Positions 1 through 11,662 of a DNA stretch of 64,000 nucleotides are shown piece after piece. This DNA comes from Atopsyche davidsoni (lineage: Eukaryota > Arthropoda > Insecta > Trichoptera > Hydrobiosidae): NCBI GenBank assembly GCA_022113835.1, contig JAILWY010000005.1, positions 948,501 through 1,012,500 of the forward strand, written 5' to 3'. Numbering within the stretch: the stretch's first letter is position 1; the number at the start of each line of letters is the position of its first letter. Below the pieces are notes generated by a model, which did not search any database, had not been told where the DNA came from, and saw nothing but the letters and a program-made list of their open reading frames with translations. Position numbers and translations under genes: made by a program.

Positions 1-139
1 TGGCGTTGGTGGCCGGAGAAGCCGCGGCCATCATGGAGAACGTCACGGATGACGTCATCGTGGGGCGCTGCATCGCCGTCCTCAAGGGGATCTTCGGGCA
101 GAGCGCCGTCCCGCAGCCCAAGGAGTGTGTGGTCACCAG
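1..139 (+). CDS. Su(var)3-3 / KDM1A orthologue: LSD1-type histone demethylase, C-terminal region, exon A (partial)
   Basis: First of three visible exons of a flavin-dependent lysine-specific histone demethylase (LSD1/KDM1A), which removes mono- and dimethyl groups from histone H3 lysine 4 in the nucleus within CoREST-type repressor complexes. Reading from base 3, the exon encodes 45 residues with the LSD1 amine-oxidase signature: ALVAGEAA, then [20 protein letters not shown] and VPQPKE. Order and spacing match the known family closely. It ends at 139 after two bases of an Arg codon (AG, then GTCAGC donor), so the intron is phase 2. The reading frame is open to the left edge, so the gene begins upstream; the SWIRM and tower domains and most of the FAD-binding domain lie outside. 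The exon is far richer in G+C than the intron after it. Identification is from conserved residues, not a database search. Confidence 0.93.
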
Positions 140-1252
140 GTCAGCTGCTCATCATTGCTATTCTATAATCAAGCCGATAATATCTACTAATTACAGACTG
201 CTTTAATTTGGTATACTCTATATTTAAAAAAAAAAGCATATATCGATAGCCAAGCCTAAAATATTTTTAGCGATTTTATTACCTGAAAACAAATAATGAT
301 CATGTACAGGTAGAGAATACGTATTTATGAAATATTAAATAATCCTTAATTGGCATATATGACATGGCTAACGTTTATGTCGTTTTAAGTACGCCGCGAT
401 GATATACAAAACCGATTTCATAATACATACATATCAACAGCACGACGCTTTCAATTATCACTTCACAGCTATTTAATAGGCAGGCAAGGCCGGGTAATCT
501 ACATAAATAAGTGCGTATTTTATGTATATCCTCCGCGGCGCGTCCCCGAGTCCCGGCAGCGTCCTTCTAAGGACGGCGACAAACTAGAAAAACCTGTCTC
601 CAGAGTTCCTCGGCCCGACATGCTGTATTGATACGATCAGCATATTGGCAGCCAACTTATCATACATAAACACTTGCCGGCTCCGCTCGCACGTCTCCCA
701 GCGCCTGCTGTAGGGGCTTGTACCCGAGTAATGTATGGCTACCTGCGTTGATTATTCAATATGATATACACGCCGACTTCACCATTAATTCTTTGCTCCG
801 GGAGAACTTACAGATAATGAATGCTGTGCGATTTTTGCGATGCTGTTGCAGCTGAATGTTCTGTTGATATCGTGTGGCTTGTGTGTTGTCAATAATTGGA
901 AGATATTCTTAGATGGTCTTAGGATTTCTTGCGTACTAGGACGTTTCGTGTTTTCAGAGAAATTTGATGTAGTCCAAGGGCTTTAGGGGACACAAACCAC
1001 TACACTACACAACACCCAATAAATCTTCAAAAACAAATCTACGAACATATAAAAATAAACAGTGGTACTTCTATGTTACTTACTGTATGAAGCCAGCGGT
1101 TTTGCCAACAGTCATTACTGTATGCAACGGTTGTTTATGTAATATATTGCCTATTATAATTAGAATGTCACCTCGCCTCGTCAGTCACTTTTCAGAGTTC
1201 TTTTAATAACGATTTAGGTATTTTATATTAAATATGTTGTATTTTTTTCAAG
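140..1252 (+). other. Phase-2 intron of the LSD1 gene
   Basis: A 1113-base GT-AG intron between exons A and B (donor GTCAGC, acceptor TTTTTTTCAAG). It is mostly AT-rich, with one GC-richer island at about 520-760 (CCGCGGCGCG, CCCGAGTCCCGG). The island could be conserved non-coding DNA; I see no RNA gene or transposon in it. Confidence 0.85.
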
Positions 1253-1380
1253 ATGGCGTGCTGATCCGTACTCCAGGGGTTCCTACTCTTTCGTCGCCGT
1301 GGGTTCCTCGGGCACGGACTACGATTTGCTCGCGGCCCCCGTGGAGCTCACCCCTGGAAACCCGACGCTGTTCTTCGCAG
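1253..1380 (+). CDS. Su(var)3-3 / KDM1A orthologue: LSD1-type histone demethylase, exon B
   Basis: Middle visible exon. A polypyrimidine tract ending in AG (1251-1252) precedes base 1253, which completes the Arg codon started in exon A. Forty-two codons follow, giving [37 protein letters not shown] and TLFFAG. This corresponds to the LSD1 stretch with RGSYSYVAAGSSG before the FFAGEH flavin-contact motif. The linker between DYDLLA and LFFAG is a few residues long here; other family members carry longer, variable linkers at this point. The exon ends after the first base of a Gly codon with a strong donor (GCAG then GTATGT), so the next intron is phase 1. An ATG-initiated open frame overlapping this exon in another frame is a shadow. 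Confidence 0.93.
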
Positions 1381-2982
1381 GTATGTGTAATTGCCGGACT
1401 ATTAATGACAATGCATCATCGCGTCTCCAGCCTGTCAATCAACCGCTGGATAAAAACCTACTCTTCTTGTCTGCGTCTGTATTTAAGGTTTGGTTTTTGA
1501 ATATACATTCAATAAATCAAAGATGACACTTTTTAAATTGAATTATAAATACATCAAATCAAATTATTTTTACAGACTACTTTTCAATTTATATTTCTTG
1601 GTTTTTTTGAATATTTATATGTACTGTTCAAATAATTCTATGTTTTTGTTTATTTTATATTAAATGATTGTAAACACACGCGTAAGAAATTTTCTAATTC
1701 AAAGAGGAGAAAAAAACAGGAAAATACATTTTTAAAGCATAAAAAAAGGATTGCGCTTAGTCGCAAAATATCATAAATAACATGTAAACAATCGAAAATA
1801 TGACAAAAATAAATTAATATTTAATGCGGAATAGCCATTTTAGGACTGACTCAAAACTCAAACTATCTTACTCTGTCATTGAGAAATATCTGTTGTCACA
1901 TTTACTGCTTTTTAAAAATATATTTTTAATGGAATACTACAACATAAAAACATTTATAAACAATAACTTATTATCTAAAATATTACTTTTCCTTTCGTAA
2001 CGCATAACTCAACTCTTCGGCGCGTAATACGCGATGATGCCCGCCTGTAAAGTAGGGACCGTAAAGTACTTGTGATTGAAACTTTACTTTCGGCAATAAA
2101 GTACGAGATGTCGCGATGTCCTTCCGCGCTCACATTCGTCATTAAGCCAATGCTTTATCGCGACAGATAAAACGTTTACTGCGAATGTGTATTTGCTCTG
2201 GGTGTTTCATGGCTCTACGGTTAGCCTTTACTACCCTCAGCAATATTATATATTGTTATTACTGCCTATTCGCATACATTGTCGCCAGATATACATTTTA
2301 ACGAACCCCCTTTATAATAATAAAAGATAAATTACATTGTTTAAGATTTCGGGTATGTTACAGGCGATCATGGATTATTTATTTATTCGCAATTTTATGT
2401 ATTCCCATACACGTGTTAACTATTTTAACAATTTTTTTTAAAGTGTCGTAAATTATAAGAATTACTTTTTGTATCGAAATGGAGATGTAAAAAATAACTA
2501 CCATTTCAACATTACACATTAATGAGATGTTAAACCATTTCTCGTGAATATACCTCAGACTTTTTCTTAAACTATTATAATAGCACATACACGTTTCGAA
2601 CTGATCAAATAATCAAATAAGAATATAACGCACTTGACTGGCGAAAAAAAACAATCAAAAAAGTTGAATATCAAACTGAAGCGGACATTTCAGTTGGACG
2701 TGAAATTAATACCCGCGGCCTGCAACGACCGGAAGTCAAACAGACGGAACCACTTCGCAGCGCAACACCCGCAAGTCCCTTCAGCTGCTCCCGACTGTAA
2801 AAACGTGAATTGAACTTGCCAAATTCAGTATCTGTTTGTTTTGCTAATCGTTCATGATACTTGCATTAGACGCCGTGACGCGGCAACGGGCCGCAAGTGA
2901 CCTGCATCGATTTAATAAATTAATAAATGGCTTGTTTCAAATAAGTTGGCTGGTAATATTACTACTTGATTAATTTTTCCAG
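1381..2982 (+). other. Phase-1 intron of the LSD1 gene
   Basis: A 1602-base GT-AG intron (donor GTATGT, acceptor TTTTTCCAG). It is AT-rich with two GC-richer islands at about 2015-2215 and 2690-2910. The first contains the inverted pair TCGCGA at about 2113 and TATCGCGACA at about 2156. No transposon terminus or coding exon was recognised inside. Confidence 0.85.
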
Positions 2983-3116
2983 GGGAACACACGATGCGGA
3001 ACTACCCCGCCACCGTCCACGGCGCCTTCCTGAGCGGCCTGCGTGAGGCGGGGCGCATCGCCGACCAGCTGGTAGGCTGCCCGTACGCCGCCGCCACGCC
3101 CGGACCCAAGCCCTAG
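2983..3116 (+). CDS. Su(var)3-3 / KDM1A orthologue: LSD1-type histone demethylase, terminal exon
   Basis: Last coding exon. The acceptor TTTTTCCAG ends at 2982; two bases complete Gly, giving FFAG joined to [29 protein letters not shown] and a short tail, [14 protein letters not shown], then TAG at 3114-3116. [28 protein letters not shown] is the hallmark C-terminal FAD-binding block of LSD1. The tail after IADQ is short, Pro/Ala-rich and unlike the conserved core, as is usual for this end of the family. The three exons together encode 132 residues with no frameshift or internal stop, so the gene looks intact here. No other recognisable gene lies nearby to suggest co-regulation. Confidence 0.94.
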
Positions 3117-3400
3117 CGCCCCGTGCGCGAGGACGACGTCTACTCGTAATGGGCTTGCTGAAAATATGAGTCTACCGACCACGCTGAACGAATGATTGAT
3201 AGGTCAGATCGAATGAACGATGAGTGATTGTGGAAATAGGCGCAAAAAATACGTTAATTCAAATAAACTGACAATTCACTGATTTCTGTTTGGATTTCTA
3301 TAGTTGATTAAAAAATAACAACAACACGTTATCTTTGTGTAGTTTTCAAGTTTTTATTTATTTTCGTAATTTCTATGAATAAAAATAGTCCTATTGTTTT
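3117..3400 (+). other. Probable 3' UTR and poly(A) signals of the LSD1 gene
   Basis: AT-rich sequence directly after the TAG stop. AATAAA hexamers occur at 3262-3267 and 3378-3383; the first is followed within 30 bases by a T/G-rich stretch (TGTTTGGATTTCT), the usual arrangement for cleavage and polyadenylation. The real 3' end cannot be fixed without transcript data. Confidence 0.55.
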
Positions 3401-6400
3401 GTTTCCTTACATGGATTTGAAACTATACATATTTTATAAACTAGTGATCATTGTGAAAAGTTTTATTACAACCTTGGCGTAACTGAATATTTTAGAACCT
3501 TATAATTTTAACAGTTTCAGTAATTGTTCGTCATTTTATCGTATTATGTGCCAGTGTGAATCATATTCGTGGTTTAGAGTGAATGATAAGTGGACAATTG
3601 AGCTCTTTTTGGAGAACGAGAGAAGATTTATAACTGATTGATGACTGAATCGAATGTTGAGTAATTACTTGAATGACGGATGACTTCTTGCACGGCTTTG
3701 TTGTACATATGGATAGAAAAAGCACAAATAATATTTGGGAACTTTTGTCAAAAAACATTCGTTCTTAATCATAATTCCATCATATTTTTTGATTAGTATT
3801 AAAGATTACTTTAGGCTATTGTAGTTGAAATAAATTGCCTTGTAACAATCTATTCTAAAAATTAAATAGATATTTCATACTTTTTCGATAAAGCGATCTA
3901 GGATTAATCGGTTGTAATAAATAGTTTATATTTTTCATACAACTAAATTCTAAATCATTTCATTATTCATTTTTTCAATGATTGGTAGAATTTCACTGGA
4001 AATTATTCAAATATTAAGCTTGATTATCATTTGTGAAAAGGCAGAGTAGATGTGACAATTTGTTTTTGAAACAAAAATAGTATGGAAAAATTATTAAATT
4101 TTGATTGTTGGATAAGTTATGCTTTAGTATAATATAATCGAATGCCGGGAAGTTTGGTGAGAAAGAAAAAAAATAATATTTGCTAGCAAATACACGAATG
4201 AATGTGTGATTGAATGAAACCGAACTCATAACAGACGCCCTTTGCTACCGCGTTGTCTCTCCATGCACTTTGATTGCGATCTCGCAAACGTATTTTGAAG
4301 CAATTAGTACCATGAATTTACCATGCACGGTACGGCTAACTGTTCAAACGATTACAATCGACTTTCTATGAACAAAATAACAACAATCAATGAACTTGCT
4401 AAAAGTGGTTTTATACAAGTAGAAACATTAGTAAAGTTGTAGTCTATAAGACCGATTGATTTATTATATTTTATTAAAACGATGAATCATTTTCTTTAGG
4501 GTAAGCAAGGGGGTTTACTTACCCTCAAGTATTTAAAATTACAATTTTTGTCTTTTTTTTAAGTATTGCCAAAACATATGTTATTATTTTATGAGAGGCC
4601 ACTATTATGAATTTCGTCATAACTTTAAGTTTTTTGAGAATTGGGAATTTCGGGTATGTAACGAAAAAGTGAATTAACTAATGTGAACTTAATTCAAATT
4701 AGACCCCATGATTACTAACACTAACATCGTTACATAAATTGGTTTAAATTGTATGCAGGGATCACCTCAGAATTACCTGCCCCAGTTTCTAGTTATAAAA
4801 ACAAACGTTGTGCAGTATTTGTTTATGTTATTTTTTAACTAAATTGATTTGTTTAAATAACTTCACGTATTAAATATATATATTTGATTTTTTTTTCGTA
4901 TTGTATATTATTTTCTTATTTTTAGTATTTTACGGTTAGCCTAACTTGATAAGATAGACTTCTTGATTATTTTTAAATGAAATAATTTTTTTTATTTGTT
5001 TTGTAATTATTTTATTCTTAAAATAAAGTAACTCAAAGATAAATAACGTCAAATGAGATTGATTTATTATTACTATTCTTAAATAGAATAATGTTTTTTT
5101 TATTTAATTACTTTTTCTTTCGGTAAAATAAAAGCCTTAAAAATCACTTTTTAGGCTTATAATAAATGTGCTAATGTATTTATTTTATTTGTTTTTTTAA
5201 GTGTGTGTTTTATATTATAGTGTTTGATCTTAAATTTAACTTAGTTCACTTGACTCATGAATTATAGAGAGCGTATACAATACAGATATTGATTATAGGT
5301 TACTTGATAACGTAATTTATAAAAAACAATGAATTACACAAAATTATCATCATTGCATACATTTCATTTAATCTCATACATTGTATGTATATGTGGAAAC
5401 AATTCGATAGAAAATAAGTTAGATTAGTTATATGTATATGTGCATTATTCTGCCTACATAGGTGTATGTATAATTTATCATTTTATTTGTCATACTTTTA
5501 TATAAAAGTAGTTTTATAATAATGATAAGTAAAATAGCATTGTAGTTATGATAAGTAGGAATTTATTATTTGACTGAAATTGCTGCAATTTAATTATTCA
5601 ATATTGTTATATTAATAAAAAAATGTCCTTGCCATTATGATTAGTATGTATGTATTAATTTTAAATACAAAAGTGACCGAAGTTACAATTGCGGCTATTT
5701 TCAAAAATCAATAATAAATGTAAGTATTATTCTTGATCTTATAAATGTAGGTGAAATTTAACCAAATGCATTCAATTAAGACTGGGAAAATTAAGATTTT
5801 TGGAGAAAGTTGTTTTTGAATCTAATTTTTTTCTGTGTCATAGCAAAAAAACTGTGTCTTGGAAGAATGTTTTATAGGTATGGACGATAACGCACTTTTT
5901 GTCAGTGCTTGTCTATTTGGTATAATTGATTGACACTATGCCACTTCGGTTGTATTTTTAAAATTAATAATAATAAATTTTTTTTGTATTACTGTGTGCG
6001 CTTGGTAGAAAATTTGTCGTGTAATATTTTCTAATAATAAAAAAATAGATCTGTGAAGAATAAAATCTTTTTATTTTTTCCCAATTTTATTTTTCATGCA
6101 ATGTTTATGTCACAAGTAAACTTTGTATTATTTGTTGAATTTCAAATTTACTGGTACTTATAGACAACATAACGAATATAAAATAGGTAAAAAAATTATA
6201 TGCTGTAATTTTTAATTATGTGTTGCGGTTTGATATATATTTTTTGAAGATTTTAACTAACTCAAATTATTATTAGATTATTTTTGTTATTTTCATTACC
6301 TTCAACTACTATGTTACATGTCCTGTAAAAATCGTTTCTGAAAAACAAATGTGAAAAGTCGATTTACTAGAATATTTAGATAATTTTTCTGTCGTGGAGA

Positions 6401-7309
6401 ATTTTATGTTTACTTAAAATATAAATACGAAGCATATTCATACTTTTCTATTTATGCGTCTCAAGTCACTAAAATTAGATATATTCTAGAATTTTATAAA
6501 ACTTGAACGGTTAATTTAACCTCTTCGTAATAACCCAACCCCACAGGTGGAATAATGCAGGCACTAATTAACGCTAAGGCAATAAGTCTGTATTATACTT
6601 GAAAAGTTTGTTAGGTTATGTTAGTATGAAATAGGTGAGTATGTAAATTTTACCTAAAACAATTTTACTTACAGTTAAATTTTACGAAAGACGTTTGTTA
6701 GGGAGCTCTAAAAATAGACGAGTAGATAAATTTATTATAAAATATTTGTTTTGGGCAGTAGTTTAGTGACATTTACAGTGACAGTCGTTTTTCATTTACA
6801 AATATTTAGAATCTACTCGTAACAAATAAAAATAAATCGCCCATGTTATTGTAACTTTTTGTGTTATTATTTATGTCAGTTGCTACGAGAAGTAGCTTGG
6901 AAGGTTACGAGGCAGGAAATCAAGCGATACGAATTTATCGGATGTAATTGCGGATGTTAAAATATTTGGCCTGGAAGATTTATTTCCTGAATAATTTTAT
7001 ATCCATAAATCTGAAGATCTTTAAACATTTACAAAATTAGGAATTTTATTGTTTTGTCTGAAGTTCTTTGAGATTAGCAACCAATCATGTTGGTTACTAA
7101 ACTAAATGGTGGTTTAAATCAAGTATCACAGTTTTAATTAAGATCTGTCGAGCATATAAATTAGCAACGTTTTCATTTTTGTTTAAAATTGCCTAACGCG
7201 AAAAGACTAAAAAAATATGACACATTTTCACCAACAAAAGTTTGCAAGCATTAAAAATCCACAATTGTAGCAATCATATTTATGTATAACCGATAGGTAT
7301 AGTTCGTTC
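3401..7309. other. AT-rich non-coding DNA
   Basis: Low-complexity AT-rich sequence with many short A and T runs. No exon-like open frame, tRNA-like box or transposon terminus was seen. One slightly GC-richer patch lies near 4240-4340. Confidence 0.7.
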
Positions 7310-7510
7310 AATTAGAGACGGTAGCATCCCCATTGAGAGCGCTCCCAGGTAAGCGGGCAGGTGTTGTCAACTGCCGAGAACTTTGAATCGCCCGAGCGCT
7401 CCAATTGGCCCGCCTCACCTGCGCTGCGTACAACCCCTGCATCTATGTCGCTACATGGAAAGTTCACCTGGGCTGAGTGTTCTTCTTGGTCCTGGCTTAA
7501 TTAACGGGTA
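7310..7510. promoter_or_regulatory. GC-rich island with E-boxes and duplicated GAGCGCTC
   Basis: A compositional island in AT-rich DNA. It holds CAGGTG-type E-boxes at 7358-7363, 7416-7421 and 7465-7470 (the last two as CACCTG), a CAGGTAAG at 7346-7353, two copies of the perfect palindrome GAGCGCTC (7337-7344 and 7394-7401), CCAATTGG and TTAATTAA. CAGGTG is the family motif of Snail/Scratch/ZEB zinc fingers and E-proteins. Motif density suggests an enhancer, but this is inference only. Confidence 0.35.
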
Positions 7511-9300
7511 ACTTTATGTCTGCACGTCTCTATTACGCTTTCTTACTAATGCGATATTTTAAACTTTGCGAATAAAAGCCCTCACTGATGGAGGCAATCT
7601 AATTTAGTACTACTTGTTTTGGTAACTTTGCGTATAAGTGCTATTTTCTTAACGCAGACAATCAAATGTGACCCCTTACATCAAAATAGTACAAAAGTGT
7701 AGATACAAACGAGCAGAATTAAACAGATTTAAACATATATAAACTTAGAAGATTAATGATAAAATGTATCTAATTTCGACGGAGGATCAAATCTCACAAG
7801 GTTCTTTAAAAAAATCGTCATTTATTTATTTGATTGTTCACCCAAAAACATATTTTTAACATAGTGAAATTATTAAAAAAACACACCAACTACAATAAAA
7901 AAAGGATCAGAGGTTTTCAACAGAAGCCTTATTAAATTTGAACTGTTGGGTATTTAAGACCGGGAAGTCGACTGTCTGGATAATTAACAATAGCCCGCTC
8001 CGTCACACAGTCTGATGATACAGCAGGAGCTGTGGGCCCCACCGGAGGCTGCAGTCAGCATCTGCTGGCTAATAATAAGGCTTCAAAGGAGTTCAGAGCA
8101 AATAAACCTGCAAGCTACCGACGGGAATCGATTGAAACTAGTCCTGAATCCACTTTACGCTGACACGTATGTGTTTGTGCTAATTGGACGAGATAGAGGC
8201 CTTCTTCGTAATTGGTTTAATGTTGATTTATTTAATTTTGCGTTTATATAAGAAGTAGATATTAACGAGGACTCTTACAGCTATAAAATATGTCATTATT
8301 AAATATTTAACTTACCAACATTTCTTTGTAAATATAAAAATATTTTTAAAAACCGGGTATAGATTAAAACCTTATGTTTGTTAAGAGGAACATAAAATTT
8401 GTTGATTTTTACCTTAAATTGTATAGCATCTTAAAAATAAATATTTCTTGATTCAAATTTGAGAAAAGATAGCCGTTTTTATTTTGAAAATTAGTATATT
8501 TGTTATCTTTCGGATCTATGCGGATCAATATCCAATTTCTTGTAATATAAGTATTACATGTATGTTAAACTCATCATCAACCCAATAAAATAAATATTAA
8601 ATAAATTCCGGGTTAATCAATTTAATGCGAGAATACAAGTCCAAGCTTGAAGGCTACATGCATCACGTGTAGCTTTCAAGTAAATGTCGATTTTAAGAAA
8701 GAAATATCTGTATTTTTATACAACAATAGAAATTCCGGAGACTTGACATGCCAGACGTAGCCACTTGTCGTTTTGAAACTATTTGCTCACCCTTGCACCT
8801 CATTTCAATCGTATATTGCTTAGAGTAGGGTGTTTATTAGAATATTTTTTTAAATTCTCTCAATTCGAGTGTCTCACGTTTGTGGAGGCAAAAAATCAGA
8901 AGAAAAGTACTTACACATAAGAATACTTTATTCAACAATGAGCTGATATTTATTATACTCTAACACGGCATTTCTATAAAATAAATATGTACTATATATT
9001 TAATTATTGAAAATCCATGTGTGTTTTTTGACATTAAATGCTTGAATAAGAAAAATTAGAGTCGTTTCAAATAAATCTTTAAAAATGAATATTCAATTCA
9101 GACATAAGGGTTAAAGTAAATTTCATTCACTTATAATTTCATAAAATAGATCTTTTTTTATAACTAGACAACCCTTTCAAAATACATCGCAGATAGTGAT
9201 CTATTAAACTATCAAGGTATGATTTAAAACACACAAAAGCTTTCATTAAAAGCTGCAAATAAAAAAACTTCATATCCTGTAATCATGGATTCCAGTGCCG
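7511..9300. other. AT-rich non-coding DNA
   Basis: Mostly AT-rich. A GC-richer patch at about 7975-8160 lies in a 78-codon open frame beginning with ATG at 8015, but its sequence resembles no family I know and has no splice context. I treat it as non-coding. Confidence 0.6.
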
Positions 9301-9331
9301 GCGATGTTTCAACCGATAGCCCGCGGTACAG

Positions 9332-9660
9332 CCTGCAGCGCTAACGAAGAGCTATTTACTCTGCTGAAATATCGAGTGATTGTATTTTAATGGTTAAAAA
9401 AATATTTATATTAACTGTATTAACTAAATCAACTGTGTTGACTGAGTCCACCTGCAGCGTTAATGAAGAATCAGTTAAATTTGATGACATATCGAATGAT
9501 CGTATTTTGATAGATTAATTAAATTGTCCATTAGAAGTTATTAACTGTATCAACAAATATTCAGTAGTGAACAGCCTGCAGCGATATAAAAGGGTTATTA
9601 ACTTTAATATTATTAACTTTATCGACTGGTAGTCTACAGTATATTGCCTGCAGCACTAGC
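9332..9660. repeat. Degenerate tandem repeat, unit about 120 bp
   Basis: CCTGCAGC(G) recurs at 9332-9340, 9451-9459, 9575-9583 and 9647-9654. Between copies the same order of words repeats: TAAYGAAGA soon after the anchor, then ATATCGA, TGATYGTATTTT and ATTAACTGTAT. Units one and two align over most of their length (119 and 124 bases); the third is shortened to 72. This is an old, decayed short tandem array. Confidence 0.65.
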
Positions 9661-11109
9661 AAAATTCGAGTCCGTTTCAGTTCAATCAAAGATGATTGAT
9701 TTTGCATTTCACCTAGGTCTATAAAAACTAGTTTAAAAAACACCTGTAATTTTTTTTGCGAATTACGTAAATCCCAACTATTAACAAAATAATTATTGTT
9801 GAATACATGTATATGTATCATCGAGATTGTTTATATAATTGCATTATGGATTTAAAATTCCAGGTAGATTCAGACGTACGAGCTTTCGAATGGGTCTCAC
9901 AGTCGGTCTGCTGTCGTAATTATGTATTTTAAAATAACATTTTATGAAAATAAAAATGCCAGAATATGCATAAATGCAAAGGGGTTAGAGTAAATAATTA
10001 AGGCGGGGGAAATTACACAGCGGGGGGTTATAAATAAGTTTCTTGCACCGAAACGTCTGCGGAGATATACGCGGGAGCTGGCCTTCTCTCGTGGAATGGG
10101 GTGGATAGGTAAATGATACGCTGCATTCGGTATACTTAGCCGTATTAATTGACCACTTTTTGTTTTCTTAAGCTAACATGCTATCATGGCATCTTCACGC
10201 ATTTTGCTTGAATCATTTTGCTCGAAGATATGTAAGCGAAGTGGGAACACTAAAAATATGACTTTACTTCAATTTATTAAAATGGAATTCTACTTAAAAA
10301 ATATTGAATATGTTGATCTTTAATTAAATGTGGAAATTAAAAAAAAAAAAAAATTACTATGGATTTCCAATGAGTAGTTTCCGCAAACATATTGAACAAA
10401 ATTATAAATGCTGTTTTGTACGATTTTTTTTTATAAACTTATTTATCGTTCAATTATATTTGCAGCGTCTCGTATTTTGTACCGCCGATTATTGCTTATA
10501 TAAATATTCCCATATTAATTACTCCCAACCAGATAATAGGGGGCTTCGTTACGCGGGAGAGATATATGAGACGCGAGTTGTATATAGTTTGTGATATTAT
10601 GGTGAATTTTAATTCCCTGAAATTATTTAGGACCGGGGTTTTCACTTGAAAGCGGATACTGTTTTTTTTTGCAAATAAACAAGACGCGATTTAAATACAC
10701 GTTATAACGAAGGCATATATTAATTTTGATAATTTGTGTTTCCTGTGAGATTAGCAGTAAAAATTTTTGATTGTTGAAAATATATTTTATTATATTTATA
10801 AGCTAGTTGGCTATTGCAATTAATACTCGATGAATTGCTGGTATTCTTGAATTTTCAAAGTTGAATTGCATTTTATTGTCTTATTAGACCGTATTTACTT
10901 AATCAAATTGGCAATAAATTATTTTAATATTCATTATCTTAAATCATTACAAACTACATACAAATTTTAGAAGATGATTATCCATATTCTGGTAATTTTA
11001 ATAATGAAGGATTCGATAGTTTATTTACTGATAAGTCTGCCTAATGAATACAAATCACATAAAACCAAACAAGTCTTTGAGTCATAAGCAGTTTTAAAGC
11101 AATCTTTAG
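9661..11109. other. AT-rich non-coding DNA with one island
   Basis: AT-rich sequence. A GC-richer island at about 9995-10130 (CGGGGGAAATTAC, TTATAAATAAG, GGGGTGGATAGG) might be conserved non-coding DNA. No gene recognised. Confidence 0.6.
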
Positions 11110-11330
11110 TAATTTACACTCCAGCCAGAAGGCTCAGTACCGTGGGGCACGACTCGCCACCAGTCGGACAATAACTCAGATAAGGAAATGAATGGCTCGG
11201 ATACAAACACGAAAAATATTAAATGCCTGTTAGGGTAATGACGAGGACCCACTGTGCGGGCGCGTACATGGGCGAAGGAGATAAGACACTTAAGATATGC
11301 GGGTATTTAAGTGGCTGAATCACTCAAGGA
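11110..11330. promoter_or_regulatory. Island with GATA and NK2-like sites
   Basis: A GC-richer island with AGATAAGG at 11178-11185, AGATAAGA at 11279-11286, CACTTAAG at 11287-11294 (reverse strand CTTAAGTG) and TTAAGTGG at 11307-11314. WGATAR is the GATA-factor motif and TYAAGTG the NK2/Tinman motif; GATA plus NK2 clusters are typical of insect heart and gut enhancers. Functional assignment is inference. Confidence 0.35.
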
Positions 11331-11628
11331 TTATTGGTTACTTCTTCTTTTATGTTTACAATGCGTTTATCTGTCAAGACTACGTTTCCATTACAAAAAA
11401 AAGGATTAGTGCTTTTAGACCTATTTTTTATACATAATAAAAATTCACTAATAGTAAATACTTAAAAATTAATTAAATTTCTTGATGAATTACAAATATT
11501 GTATTTCTTATGAATTAACACGAAAAAAAATTATCCTTGCAAAAAAAATATTAAAAATAAAATGAAAGGTAAATTATGTTTAAAATAAATTGTTTCAATT
11601 AATAAGCCAAACGCATGAATTGAAATTT

Positions 11629-11662
11629 AAACATCTCGAGGATTTAAATCTTCGAGATGTTT
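11629..11662. repeat. 34-bp near-perfect palindrome followed by T run
   Basis: The arms pair from A11629-T11662 inward to the centre at 11645/11646, with one G-T wobble (G11640 with T11651). The word CATCTCGA on the left is mirrored by TCGAGATG on the right around GATTTAAATC. A run of T follows. It may be the relic of a small inverted-repeat element; no target-site duplication was identified. Confidence 0.8.

Noticed and set aside
1234..1500. 88-codon open frame overlapping LSD1 exon B
   Set aside because: It is a different frame of the same exon and reads through the splice donor at 1381; the LSD1 frame explains the sequence.
2970..3182. 70-codon minus-strand frame over the terminal LSD1 exon
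   Set aside because: Antisense shadow of a GC-rich coding exon; Gly/Val-rich with no family resemblance.
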